Assembly: GCA_900343135.1 (NCBI GenBank)
Contig: OPYK01000004.1
Coordinates: forward strand, 117,630 to 181,629
DNA from: Atopobium massiliense
GTDB taxonomy: Bacteria > Actinomycetota > Coriobacteriia > Coriobacteriales > Atopobiaceae
Reading direction: 5' to 3'
Length of the DNA: 64,000 nucleotides
How positions within the stretch are numbered: position 1 is the first letter of the stretch; every line of letters begins with the position of its first letter. The notes under the pieces are model-generated. The model had not been told where the DNA came from. It ran no database searches and worked only from the letters and a program-made list of their open reading frames with translations. Both the position numbers and the translations under genes were made by a program. Of the stretch, positions 51,366 through 61,015 are shown piece by piece.

Positions 51366-53188
51366 CATCCCCCACATCTAGCACAGTTCAAGTTCAAAAG
51401 AACGACAAAGAAGTTCAATCTGTACGCGCACGTGCGCAGATTGTACGCGATGTAGAAACGCTCGTCGACTACGCTCTGCTATGTAACCTCATTCAACCCG
51501 GCGACAAAATTTGGGCATTTAACAGCATTTGTTCATGTATTGGCGAAGTTGAAGCCGCACCTGAGGAATTGTGGCTTACCACAATAAAGCAGAATGCAAG
51601 CGCAGACATAACCATAGACACGTTTCCAATTGAAGCGCATTTAACAAAACTTGCGCAGGTTGCCATTGCAAACCACAAAGAAGAAGACACGCCAAGCGGA
51701 CGCGATCGTGTTGCAGTGAACATTATTGGCATGCTCATGCCACGCCCAAGCACGGTTTCAGACACGTTTATGCAGCTTATGCACTCAAAAGGTTCGGCTG
51801 CAGCGTGCGCGTATCTGTACACGCTTTCATGCCAAACATGCTACGTGCGAAAAGAAGCCATTGCGCGCAACCTTGCATGGACGTCGACCATTGATGGCAA
51901 TGAACTTGAGATAACAATTAACCTCTCAAAGCCCGAAAAAGATCCAAAAGCGATTGCTGCTGCAGGAAGCGCACCACAAGGTGAGCGCTACCCTGCCTGC
52001 CAGCTTTGCATTCAAAACGAAGGCTTTGCAGGACGCAGCGCTGCGGCTGCTGGCGGCGCGCACCCTGCTCGCAATAACCTGCGCATCATCCCCCTTACGC
52101 TTGGCGGCGAGCGCTGGGGTTTTCAGTATAGCCCGTATGCCTACTTTAGCGAGCACAGCATTGTTATGAGTGCTAGTCACCGCCCCATGCACATCGATAC
52201 CTCGGCATTTTCTAATTTACTTGAATTTGTTGACACCTTTGATGCCTACATGATTGGTTCAAACGCCGATTTACCCATTGTGGGTGGTTCAATTTTAAGC
52301 CACGACCACTATCAAACGGGTTTGCACGTATTTCCGCTGATGAAAGCCCCTACCAGACGTTGTGTTGCGCTGGCAGGGTATAACGGTGTTGCAGCAGAAG
52401 AACTCATATGGCCGCTTAGTACCATTCGCTTAACGGCGTGCTCAAAAGATGAACTTATACGTGCAGCAACGCACGTGCTTGATACATGGAAAGCGTATAA
52501 CGATCAAGAAGCGGGCGTAGTTGCCTATGATAGCGATGGCACGCGCCACAACACCATAACGCCTATTGCACGTAAGGTGCCGGCATCGTCGATACGCGAT
52601 GAAGTTGCTGCGATATGCAGCACAGAGCACGATGCCACTGCAGCTCAAACAGTGTATGAACTCTACCTTGCGCTGCGCTGCAACGTTACAAGCAAAGAGC
52701 ACCCGCTGGGTGTGTTTCACCCGCATGCGGAATATCACCACATTAAAAAAGAAAATATTGGCCTTATTGAAGTAATGGGACTTGCAATTTTGCCAGCGCG
52801 CCTTAAGAGCGAGCTGCACGATTTGTGCGATGTGCTCGAAACTGCGCAAAACGAAGGCCTGTTTAATAAGGCTGCGCACGAAAACGCTGACGCAAACACT
52901 GATGCAGAAACGCAGGCACACGTAGCAGCAGATACGGTGTATGCCCGCTGCATAGAAAAACCAAGCTGCAACCTCCATGCAGCGTGGGCACGCGACATTG
53001 CAACACGCATTTACCACAAACGGCAAAGCGAGCATAAGGCAGCGTATTCGCGAGATGAGCTTGAGGCTCTTCTTCGAGAAGAAACGTCGCAGGTATTTTG
53101 GGATGTACTCGAAAACGCTGGCGTGTTTAAGCTAACGTCTGATGGCTTTGCGCAATTTGATGCGTTTGTTGATGCAGTAAATAAGTAG
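51353..53188 (+). CDS. galT: Galactose-1-phosphate uridylyltransferase, class II, enlarged
   Basis: GalT exchanges UMP between UDP-glucose and galactose-1-phosphate. The sequence is the class II (Firmicutes-type) form: YPACQLCIQNEGF, RIIPLTLGGERWGFQYSPYAYFSEHSIVMS, and the active-site block GGSILSHDHYQTGLHVFPL near residues 310-325. Family members have about 490-500 residues; this one has 611, with extra sequence at the N-terminus, near the middle (AIAAAGSAPQGE) and in an Ala/Asp/Asn-rich C-terminal insertion near residue 510. The start overlaps galK, with AAGGAG about eleven bases upstream. It is the last gene of the operon. Confidence 0.92.
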   Translation: MAQLTSPTSSTVQVQKNDKEVQSVRARAQIVRDVETLVDYALLCNLIQPGDKIWAFNSICSCIGEVEAAPEELWLTTIKQNASADITIDTFPIEAHLTKLAQVAIANHKEEDTPSGRDRVAVNIIGMLMPRPSTVSDTFMQLMHSKGSAAACAYLYTLSCQTCYVRKEAIARNLAWTSTIDGNELEITINLSKPEKDPKAIAAAGSAPQGERYPACQLCIQNEGFAGRSAAAAGGAHPARNNLRIIPLTLGGERWGFQYSPYAYFSEHSIVMSASHRPMHIDTSAFSNLLEFVDTFDAYMIGSNADLPIVGGSILSHDHYQTGLHVFPLMKAPTRRCVALAGYNGVAAEELIWPLSTIRLTACSKDELIRAATHVLDTWKAYNDQEAGVVAYDSDGTRHNTITPIARKVPASSIRDEVAAICSTEHDATAAQTVYELYLALRCNVTSKEHPLGVFHPHAEYHHIKKENIGLIEVMGLAILPARLKSELHDLCDVLETAQNEGLFNKAAHENADANTDAETQAHVAADTVYARCIEKPSCNLHAAWARDIATRIYHKRQSEHKAAYSRDELEALLREETSQVFWDVLENAGVFKLTSDGFAQFDAFVDAVNK

Positions 53189-53264
53189 GCAGTGCTGCTG
53201 GCAGACAACGCGCGCGTGAGCGGTGCTGCGTGATGCATACCAACCACCGTATGCACAATATACT

Positions 53265-53303
53265 AATGCAGGTAGACACCAATGGCATCTACCTGCATTT
53301 TTA
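53265..53303 (+). terminator. galT terminator made of an inverted GCAGGTA pair
   Basis: Twelve-base perfect arms (AATGCAGGTAGA and TCTACCTGCATT) around an 11-base loop are followed by TTTATT. It closes the galMKT operon and, like the gpmA terminator, is built from two opposite copies of the frequent heptamer. Confidence 0.9.
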
Positions 53304-53387
53304 TTACCGCATAATGCTAACAACACGCTCATGCACGTGCTGCTTCACAAACGCCCTGCTCCACAAACGTGCACGAACAGAAACAGC

Positions 53388-55922
53388 TTATTTTCCGTAC
53401 GCGGTTAGCGCAGCAAGCACGGCGTCTTTATTTGCATCAATAAACGCAGCTTTACCAGCGATAAGCGTAATGTCCATATCAATTTCGCGACCCAAGCCTG
53501 GCTGCGGACGTTTTGGCTCAAAGAATTCGGTAAACTCGGCAAGGCGCTCATGCGTATGGAACGCGCGGGCTGTTGCCTCAATAAACATCGTAAACTCCAT
53601 GTCGCCGCCAACCGTTGCCTCAAGCCACTGCCAATTGGTGCGCAGCCAATTCCACGCAAGCTGCTGCGCATCATCGTTATCAAGAAGAAGCGCATACCAC
53701 AGGCGCAAATCTTGCGGCTTAATAATATCCGCGCAGATAAACGCCTTAAGAATCGATTCAATGTGAGCGGTGTTTTTGCTGGCACACACGGCAGCGCACA
53801 CATCGCTCTTAAAGTGTGCATCAGCTGTGTGCTGGTAGGCATCCATAAGCGCGCCAAAAAGCTCGTCGTTGCCATAATGCTGCACTTCATTTTTAAGCAC
53901 AAGCGCACGAACATCGGCGCACAGCTGCAAAAGTTCGGTTTTATGATCCACATACATATCGTGAAGTGCGCAAATAGTGTCCTTATCCTGGCCATACAGC
54001 GCCATCGCAAGTGCACATGGACGCGTAAGCGCATCGTCAACAGGCTCGCCTTCGCGCGGGCTTACCCCAAGACGCGCAACGCTCTCATGCGCAAGCTCGC
54101 GTGCATATGCCTGGAGCTGCTGCTCGTGCGCAGATCCGCTTTCAACAAAGCTGTCAAGCGTACGTACAAGCTCATGAATGCTGCGCTGCACAATGTACGA
54201 GGAGCTGTGTGCAAGCGTGCGCGCAAGCGGCATACACGCAGCCAGCGATACCTTGCCTGCTTTTGCAAGAAGCTGCATGTCCTGCAACAATTGGAGCTGG
54301 TCGATGTGAGAAAGTGTATCGATGTGCTGGGCAATATCAGAAAGAAGTGCATCGTCGTAGTGAATTACCGCATGCGTGTTGTTGCCCACGTTAAGACGTA
54401 AAGGCGTGCCGGCCTGTGCGCGGGTTTCTTTGTAGGAATTAATGCTGCAGTGCTTTTCGCTCATAATAGCAGGCACAACGTCCCAGTTAGACGCTAGCGG
54501 AATTTGCCAGAGGCGCTGCTTGTCCTCATGCTCTCCAATGAAGAATTGCTGCTGCTCAATCTGAACGGTATCTTTCTCAAGACGTACAGAAATAACGGGG
54601 TAACCAGGCTGCTCAAGCCACGTTTCCATAATGGCGCCCACGTTAAAACCGCTCGCCTGTTCAAGCGCGTGCCACAAATCGGCACCCTCGGCATTACCAT
54701 ATCCGTGAGCCTCAAAATAGGCTTTAAGGCCGTTACGCAGCGCTTCATCACCCACAAGCGCACGCACCATAACAAGCAGGCGCGCACCTTTGGCGTACAC
54801 GATAGCACTGTCAAAAATCGCATCGATTTCTGCCGGATCTTCAACCATTACGTGCACCGACTGCACACCATCGGTTGCATCGCGGGCAAGTGCCAGCGGC
54901 GGCTCCGATGCCTGGAAGGCCTCCCAAATTTTCCACGTAGGCTCAAGCGCGTCGATAGCCACGTACTCCATCATATTGGCAAACGACTCATTAAGCCACA
55001 GGTTATCCCACCATTTCATGGTAACAAGGTCGCCAAACCATTGGTGCGCAAGCTCGTGCGCAATAACGTTCGCCACACGCTGCTTGTTTGGCAGCGAGCT
55101 GTTATCGGGGTCGAGCAGCATGTACGCCTCACGATAGGTAACCAAACCCCAGTTTTCCATCGCACCCGCCGAAAAATCGGGCAGCGCAATTTGGTAGGAA
55201 TGCTCAAGTGGATAGGGCGTGTGGTAAAAATCTTCGTAAAAATCAATGCAGCGCGTTGCAATGTCAAGGGCAAAGTCGAGCTCTTTTGGCTGGTGTGCTT
55301 TTGTTGAGAATACGCCAATCTCAACACCGCTGGCAGTGCGTGCAAACTTAGACTGCAACTCACCTAGCGCAAATGCAAGCAGGTAGGTTGACATGCGCAC
55401 CGTTTGCTTAAACGTGTGAATGCCGTTTGTGCACGACACTTCGGGCTGATTTGAAATAACGGTTTCGCCTGGTTTTTCGTCAAAACGAATAGAAAGCGTA
55501 AACGTTGCTTTTGCACTCGGCTCATCAACACACGGAAATGCTTCGCGCGCAAAGGTGGTTTCGAATTGAGTGCTTACCAGCTGTTTTTTAACGCCATCGT
55601 GCGTGTAATACGAAGGATAAATGCCCATCATCATATCGGTAAGAGGAGCGCTAAAGGCAACGTCAATCTGCGTGGCGCCCGTGGTATAGCCTTCGATGGT
55701 AAGGGTTTGAGTGTCATCGGAGCTGGTATACGTGCAGGCTTTGCCATCTTGCTTAACGCTCGTAATGGTAAGGTAGCGCTGGTTGAGCGCAAACGTTGAG
55801 GTATTTGCCGTACCTGTGATGTGTACTTCGCCCGAAAAACGCTTTGTTTCTCGGTTTATGTCGAGAAAAATATCGTAGTGTTCAGGAACAAACGCATCTA
55901 AGAGCCGCTGTGGTGTGGACAT
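53388..55922 (-). CDS. pepN: M1-family metalloaminopeptidase (aminopeptidase N)
   Basis: PepN removes N-terminal residues from peptides in the cytoplasm, completing breakdown of imported peptides. The 844 residues hold the exopeptidase motif GAMEN, the zinc motif HELAHQWFGDLVTMKWWDNLWLNE with its distal glutamate, the tyrosine transition-state region (VYAKGARLLV), and the ERAP1-like helical C-terminus. I chose an ATG nine bases after AAAGGA over one three codons upstream. No signal peptide is present. It is monocistronic and convergent with galT. Confidence 0.95.
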   Translation of the reverse strand: MSTPQRLLDAFVPEHYDIFLDINRETKRFSGEVHITGTANTSTFALNQRYLTITSVKQDGKACTYTSSDDTQTLTIEGYTTGATQIDVAFSAPLTDMMMGIYPSYYTHDGVKKQLVSTQFETTFAREAFPCVDEPSAKATFTLSIRFDEKPGETVISNQPEVSCTNGIHTFKQTVRMSTYLLAFALGELQSKFARTASGVEIGVFSTKAHQPKELDFALDIATRCIDFYEDFYHTPYPLEHSYQIALPDFSAGAMENWGLVTYREAYMLLDPDNSSLPNKQRVANVIAHELAHQWFGDLVTMKWWDNLWLNESFANMMEYVAIDALEPTWKIWEAFQASEPPLALARDATDGVQSVHVMVEDPAEIDAIFDSAIVYAKGARLLVMVRALVGDEALRNGLKAYFEAHGYGNAEGADLWHALEQASGFNVGAIMETWLEQPGYPVISVRLEKDTVQIEQQQFFIGEHEDKQRLWQIPLASNWDVVPAIMSEKHCSINSYKETRAQAGTPLRLNVGNNTHAVIHYDDALLSDIAQHIDTLSHIDQLQLLQDMQLLAKAGKVSLAACMPLARTLAHSSSYIVQRSIHELVRTLDSFVESGSAHEQQLQAYARELAHESVARLGVSPREGEPVDDALTRPCALAMALYGQDKDTICALHDMYVDHKTELLQLCADVRALVLKNEVQHYGNDELFGALMDAYQHTADAHFKSDVCAAVCASKNTAHIESILKAFICADIIKPQDLRLWYALLLDNDDAQQLAWNWLRTNWQWLEATVGGDMEFTMFIEATARAFHTHERLAEFTEFFEPKRPQPGLGREIDMDITLIAGKAAFIDANKDAVLAALTAYGK

Positions 55923-56143
55923 GGAGCACATTCCTTTCGTAGTATGTGTGTGGATGCATCACGTCCGCGCAGCTGTACGGGGTTGCATGGCTGTGCAGAT
56001 TTGCCTGGCTAGCACGTGCATGATGCAGCGCTTCTATTGTAATAAATATGCATACAGCGCTGCATACCGTTAAGAAAAATTCAATAAATGCGCTGATATA
56101 CGCAGGGTATGTAAATTTTTATTCTGGCGCAGCAACGCGCACA

Positions 56144-57475
56144 TCAAAATACAAACCGCATTTCTGTACCTTGGCCAAGCTCACTTGTTACATCAATTGT
56201 TGCCGAATGAATATCGGCTATATGCTTTACAATCGCAAGACCCAGCCCGGTGCCTCCCGTTTGGCGGGCGTGCGACTTATCCACACGGTAAAAGCGCTCA
56301 AAGATACGAGATTGCTCAGCGGCCGGAATGCCAATGCCGGTGTCTTTTACCACCACTGTTGGCCTTGTATGCTCAATAAGAACCCGCACGCTCACGCTAC
56401 CAGCCTCTTTGTTATACGTAAGCGCGTTTTGAATTAAATTTTCAAGCATTTCACACAAAAGCGCGTAGTTGCCCTGCACGCGCACCGATATGCCGCTGCA
56501 CGTTAACTGTAAGCCCCGCTGCGCGGCAATGGGCTGCAACGCCTGCGTAGTTTCGCGTGCCAACATAAGCAAATCAACTTCTTCAAACGTACGCGGAAAT
56601 TCGGGACGATCAAGCTCAGATAGACGAATAATGTCGCACACAAGCGACAGCAGCCGATGCGAATTTTCCCTGATTTGCGCAGCTACATGCACAGCTTCTT
56701 CTGCATCAACCATCTTATTTTCGATAAGCTCGGCATACCCGCTGATTGCCGTAATGGGTGTTTTAAGCTCGTGTGTTACATTTGCCGTAAAATCTTGACG
56801 ACTCTTTGCAGCAAGAAGAATTTTTTCGTGCTGCTCGCGCATTGTTCGTATAAAAGGTTCCAGCTCTTTATACACTGGCGTTGTGGGCGGCAAATCGTAA
56901 CTTTTTGCAAGAGCATCGAGGTGTTTAAGCACGTCACGGGTAAGATACCTACCTACAAACACACAAATAAGAAACACAACCAAAACAATGGCTCCAACAA
57001 TGGGCAGCGTGGCTAAAAAGATGTCGGCAACAGTTTGCACATGCATAGAAAGGCGAACGATAGTGCCGTTATCCAGCAGCACGGCATAGTAATAGGTATC
57101 ACAATGTGACGTTGCAGAATGACGCGTGCTTTCACCTTGGCCTTTATGAAGCGCGTCTTGAATTTCGGGTCGATTAAGATGGTTTGTCATTGAGTGCTCG
57201 TCAACATCATTATCAAATAACACCTGGCCATCTGTACGTATCCACGTCATGCGCAAATTATTGGTATCAAGCGACCCATACAGGCGCTTAAGCGATGATG
57301 CATCCTGAGCGTGCGTTAATACATCGTTTGTGCAGATAAGGTGTGCCTCAACACGGATATCGTGTTTGATTTGCTCAAAAAAGATGCGGTAAAATACGCC
57401 CGTTAGTGCACACGTACACAACACGAGCGCTAAGCACGAAATAATGGCCACATGCAGACTGATTTTCTTTTTCAT
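56144..57475 (-). CDS. phoR: Phosphate-type sensor histidine kinase (PhoR-like)
   Basis: A membrane sensor kinase. The 443 residues have a first membrane segment (LHVAIISCLALVLCTCALTG), an extracellular domain of about 120 residues, a second segment (FLATLPIVGAIVLVVFLICVFVG), a short linker, and the kinase core: H box FTANVTHELKTP (His near residue 235), N box NLIQNALTYN, G1 DTGIGIP and G2 GGTGLGLAIV. It starts four bases after the regulator gene and closes the pst-pho group, so phosphate limitation is the likely signal. There is no PAS domain visible. PhoR is therefore assigned on context more than on sequence. Confidence 0.85.
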   Translation of the reverse strand: MKKKISLHVAIISCLALVLCTCALTGVFYRIFFEQIKHDIRVEAHLICTNDVLTHAQDASSLKRLYGSLDTNNLRMTWIRTDGQVLFDNDVDEHSMTNHLNRPEIQDALHKGQGESTRHSATSHCDTYYYAVLLDNGTIVRLSMHVQTVADIFLATLPIVGAIVLVVFLICVFVGRYLTRDVLKHLDALAKSYDLPPTTPVYKELEPFIRTMREQHEKILLAAKSRQDFTANVTHELKTPITAISGYAELIENKMVDAEEAVHVAAQIRENSHRLLSLVCDIIRLSELDRPEFPRTFEEVDLLMLARETTQALQPIAAQRGLQLTCSGISVRVQGNYALLCEMLENLIQNALTYNKEAGSVSVRVLIEHTRPTVVVKDTGIGIPAAEQSRIFERFYRVDKSHARQTGGTGLGLAIVKHIADIHSATIDVTSELGQGTEMRFVF

Positions 57476-57479
57476 AGCA

Positions 57480-58190
57480 CTACCCTACAGAGGTGGTATC
57501 GTTTGATTTTACGCAATACCCAACGCCACGTACCGTTTGCACGTAGCAGGCGGCATCACCGAGCTTTTGCCGCAGCGTTTTAATATGCATGTCAACCGTT
57601 CTGCTTTCGCCCTCATAATCAAAGCCCCACACCGCTTGCATAAGCATGTCACGTGTAAACACCAGTCCCTCGTGCAACATAAGATAGTGCAGCAAATCGT
57701 ATTCCTTGTGCGTTAGATTAACGGGCTCATCGTGGACGCACACAAAATGACGCGCGGGATCGAGCATAATTGCACCTACACGGCACATTGAGTACTTATC
57801 GGCAGGCATTTGTGCAGGTGTTTGTGCACGACGCAAGAGTGCGCGGATACGGGAGAGCAACTCCATAACGGAAAATGGCTTGCGAATATAATCGTCCGCA
57901 CCGTTATCGAGCCCGCGTATCATATCCATTTCGGTGGTTTTTGCAGTAAGCATAATAATTGGAATGTGCGACCATTGGGGATTGCTTCGTAAGGTTCGCG
58001 TAATAGCGTTGCCGTCGGCGTCGGGCAGCATAATGTCGAGTAAAATGAGCTGCGGTGTGCGTGTTTTAAGCGCAGCAAAAAAATCGGCAGCACACGAGAA
58101 AGCCTGCACGTCATAATTGCTATTTTTAAGGGCAATGAGTTCAATTTCTTGAATACTTACATCGTCTTCAACAACATAGATACACTCCAT
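57480..58190 (-). CDS. phoB: OmpR/PhoB-family response regulator
   Basis: A transcription factor controlled by the adjacent kinase. The 236-residue protein has the receiver acid pair (VVEDD), the phosphorylation aspartate D52 in LLDIMLPD, the conserved lysine in YIRKPFS, and a C-terminal winged helix with LTHKEYDLLHYLMLHEGLVFTRDMLMQAVWGFDYEGESRTVDMHIKTLRQKL in family order. The ATG at GGAG spacing five is preferred to a GTG two codons earlier. The neighbourhood with pstSCAB suggests PhoB/PhoP, and an 11-base repeat upstream of pstS is a likely target. Confidence 0.88.
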   Translation of the reverse strand: MECIYVVEDDVSIQEIELIALKNSNYDVQAFSCAADFFAALKTRTPQLILLDIMLPDADGNAITRTLRSNPQWSHIPIIMLTAKTTEMDMIRGLDNGADDYIRKPFSVMELLSRIRALLRRAQTPAQMPADKYSMCRVGAIMLDPARHFVCVHDEPVNLTHKEYDLLHYLMLHEGLVFTRDMLMQAVWGFDYEGESRTVDMHIKTLRQKLGDAACYVQTVRGVGYCVKSNDTTSVG

Positions 58191-58232
58191 CGACACACTC
58201 CATGCTCGTACATACTCACGCTCTAACCAAAC

Positions 58233-59102
58233 CTAACCAAACCGCCCCATAACGTAATCGGCACAGCGCTCATCATGAGGCTCATAAAACAGCTGGTAGG
58301 TGCGGTTAAGTTCAACCATCTCACCCAAAAGGAAAAACGCTGTATAGTCGGACACACGCGCCGCCTGCTGCATATTGTGCGTAACAATAACAACAGTATA
58401 GTGTTCCTTAAGACTTACGATAAGCTCTTCAATTTTAGCAGTTGATATGGGATCGAGCGCGCTTGTTGGCTCATCCATAAGCAGCACTTCTGGCTCAACG
58501 GCAAGCGCACGCGCAATACATAAACGCTGCTGCTGGCCGCCTGAGAGGCTGAGTGCCGAGTCGTGTAGATGGTCTTTTACCTCGTTATAAATAGCCGCGC
58601 GCTGCAAGCTTTGCGTAACAATGGCATCCAAACTGCTCTTTTTGGTAATGCCGTGCACACGCGGGCCATAGTCAACGTTGTCATAAATGCTCATTGGAAA
58701 GGGATTTGGCTGCTGAAACACCATGCCAACACGCTTACGCAGACGCATAAGGTTACACGTTGGCGCATAAATATCCTCGCCATCAAGAAGTACGTTTCCG
58801 CTGATACGCGCCATGGAAACCGTGTCGTTCATCCTGTTAAGGCAGCGCAAAAATGTACTTTTACCACAACCCGAAGGTCCAATAAGCGCAAGTACGCTGT
58901 GATTGTAAATGTCGAGCGTAATGTTTTGGAGCGCATGTGTAGCCCCGTAATACATATTGAGATTAGCAATATGCATTTTTGTGGATGGCTGCGCACATGG
59001 CGCGGGAGCTTCTTGCACAGACGACGCTAAACTTTGAACTTTCTGCGCTCCTGAATGCGTGTCTTGCGCACATGTTGGTTGTGTTTTTGTAAAGAATGTC
59101 AT
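58233..59102 (-). CDS. pstB: Phosphate ABC transporter ATPase PstB
   Basis: PstB powers high-affinity phosphate uptake. The 289 residues start with about 40 non-conserved residues, then [19 protein letters not shown], Walker [10 protein letters not shown], the PstB-specific [11 protein letters not shown] and [18 protein letters not shown], signature LSGGQQQR, and Walker [18 protein letters not shown] precedes the ATG at about ten bases. It is the fourth gene of pstSCAB. No phoU follows; the regulator gene comes directly after. Confidence 0.96.
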   Translation of the reverse strand: MTFFTKTQPTCAQDTHSGAQKVQSLASSVQEAPAPCAQPSTKMHIANLNMYYGATHALQNITLDIYNHSVLALIGPSGCGKSTFLRCLNRMNDTVSMARISGNVLLDGEDIYAPTCNLMRLRKRVGMVFQQPNPFPMSIYDNVDYGPRVHGITKKSSLDAIVTQSLQRAAIYNEVKDHLHDSALSLSGGQQQRLCIARALAVEPEVLLMDEPTSALDPISTAKIEELIVSLKEHYTVVIVTHNMQQAARVSDYTAFFLLGEMVELNRTYQLFYEPHDERCADYVMGRFG

Positions 59103-59162
59103 ACGATTTGAACCTTTCTTAGGCTGCTTTTATGCTGAAAGAAAGCGTATAGGCAGGCAGTA

Positions 59163-60101
59163 CTACGAAGTTTGCAGAGTTCTTGAACTGGTGCGCGCTA
59201 TAAGCGCGTGAGTTGCCACATTGATAAGCAGCGTAAACACAAGAAGAATGCAAGCGATGCCAAATGCTGTTGTAAAATCACCCTGACTTGTAGCACTTAG
59301 ATAAAGCTGCACAGTGAGAGTTCCACCCGATGCAAACAATTTTGAAAAGAGCGCACCTATGCTGTGCGGCAGGAGTTTTGCACTCCCCGCTGTAAAGAGC
59401 AGCGCGGCCGATTCGGCAACAATGCGGCCAAGCGCCAAGATAACGCCCGTTACTATAGACGGTGCTGCCACGGGTAACAAAATGGTGCGAATAGTATGCC
59501 ATTTACCTGCACCTAAGCCAAAAGCGCCAAGCTTATAGCCCTGGGGCACACACGCAAGCGCCTCTTGCGTATTGCGCGTAATAAGCGGAAGAACCATTAA
59601 CACAAGTGTTAGTGCGCCGCACAAAAGACTATATCCAAGCCGAAGGACTTGTCCAAAAAATAGCATGCCAAATAAACCAAAAATAATAGAAGGAATGCCG
59701 GCAAGAACATCGGTAGCAAAATCTATAACGCGCACGAGCCTTTTGTTGCCCGCGTATTCTTGCAGGTAAATGGCACTACCAACGCCGAGAGGTACAGCGA
59801 TAGCAAGTGTTGCCACAACAATGATAATCGTATTGATAATATTTCCTGCAACGCCTACCGTACCTTTACGCAAAGACGTACTGCAGGTAATAAATTCGAG
59901 ATTAAGGGCAGGCAATCCCTGCGACAGCACATAGCCAATCATGCCTACCAGCAAAAGCACAATGAGTGCTGCTGATACATACACAAATGCATATACGGTG
60001 AAATCTGTAGCTTTAACAGCAAGCTCGTGTGACACGTGTGGTGTTCGCACGGCAGTGGGTACGTGGATGTTGGTAGGCGCACAGACAGTGTTATTCTCCA
60101 T
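59163..60101 (-). CDS. pstA: Phosphate ABC transporter permease PstA
   Basis: A membrane subunit of the phosphate transporter. The 312-residue protein has an unusual N-terminal tail of about 30 residues, six hydrophobic segments, and the PstA phrases GIPSIIFGLFGMLFFG, LTLVLMVLPLITRNTQEALACVP and the EAA loop GAFGLGAGKWHTIRTILLPVAAPSIVTGVILALGR. The start overlaps the end of pstC by 11 bases. Membrane topology agrees with the family. Confidence 0.95.
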   Translation of the reverse strand: MENNTVCAPTNIHVPTAVRTPHVSHELAVKATDFTVYAFVYVSAALIVLLLVGMIGYVLSQGLPALNLEFITCSTSLRKGTVGVAGNIINTIIIVVATLAIAVPLGVGSAIYLQEYAGNKRLVRVIDFATDVLAGIPSIIFGLFGMLFFGQVLRLGYSLLCGALTLVLMVLPLITRNTQEALACVPQGYKLGAFGLGAGKWHTIRTILLPVAAPSIVTGVILALGRIVAESAALLFTAGSAKLLPHSIGALFSKLFASGGTLTVQLYLSATSQGDFTTAFGIACILLVFTLLINVATHALIARTSSRTLQTS

Positions 60102-61002
60102 AGCAATGCTTCTTTCGTTTTGTGAGTAGTACGATGCTATTTATGCAGATAATAAACGCATACAGTACAACACCTACAGCAAACAGTGCTTCTTTATGAA
60201 GCCCCTGCGCATAGCTCATTTCGCTTACCAGCTGGGTTGTGAGCAGGCGCACCGAAGCAAACGGAAAAGGCAGGTTAACGCCACCACCAGCCACCATGCT
60301 AATTGCCATAGCTTCACCAAGTGCTCGACCAACGCCTAACACAACTGCTGCAAAAATACCCGATTTAGCTGCAGGGTTAACAACTTTTATGATTGTTTGT
60401 ATGCGCGTAGCGCCGAGTGCATACGACGAGGCACGAAGCAATGCAGGTACCGAACGAAGCGCCGACACACTCATGCCTATCATGGTTGGAAGCACCATAA
60501 CCACAAGCACGCATATGCACGCAAGCATATTAGAACCACCGGAATATTGATGCGCTGGATTATTGTTGTATATGACGAGCTCAGCACGGTACAGCAAAGG
60601 GCACAGCACAACCATTCCCACCAAACCATATATTACGGAGGGAATTCCAGCTAACAGCTCTATAAAGCTACTTACGATTGCTGCAATACGCGCAGGTGCA
60701 AGCTCCGTTATGTAAATTGAAACGGCGATGCTCAACGGCAAGCCAATACAAACACTTACTGCCGTTGCAAGTGCTGATGCAAGAATGATATAGCCTATAC
60801 CAAATGCAGGTGGATTTGTTGTTGGACTCCACTGAACACCGCACAACATATTGCCAATACCGATGTGCATAAGTGCTGGCAGACCGCTTATTAAAATGTA
60901 TATGCTTATTGAGGCAACCGCGAGCACCGCGATACACGCGCACGCTGCGCACACAGTTTGAGCAGCATGTTCTTGCGCATGTTGTTTTTGATGCAGAAGC
61001 AT
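60091..61002 (-). CDS. pstC: Phosphate ABC transporter permease PstC
   Basis: The second membrane subunit for phosphate uptake. Six membrane segments are seen in 303 residues, with ELLAGIPSVIYGLVGMVVL, VMVLPTMIGMSVSALRSVP and the loop ASSYALGATRIQTIIKVVNPAAKSGIFAAVVLGVGRALGEAMAISMVAG. GAAGG stands six bases before the ATG, 13 bases after pstS. Confidence 0.95.
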   Translation of the reverse strand: MLLHQKQHAQEHAAQTVCAACACIAVLAVASISIYILISGLPALMHIGIGNMLCGVQWSPTTNPPAFGIGYIILASALATAVSVCIGLPLSIAVSIYITELAPARIAAIVSSFIELLAGIPSVIYGLVGMVVLCPLLYRAELVIYNNNPAHQYSGGSNMLACICVLVVMVLPTMIGMSVSALRSVPALLRASSYALGATRIQTIIKVVNPAAKSGIFAAVVLGVGRALGEAMAISMVAGGGVNLPFPFASVRLLTTQLVSEMSYAQGLHKEALFAVGVVLYAFIICINSIVLLTKRKKHCYGE

Positions 61003-61015
61003 GTGTCACCTTCTA

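Noticed and set aside
53550..54401. Plus-strand open frame of 283 residues opposite pepN
   Set aside because: Antisense of conserved M1 peptidase sequence; composition is basic and unlike real proteins.
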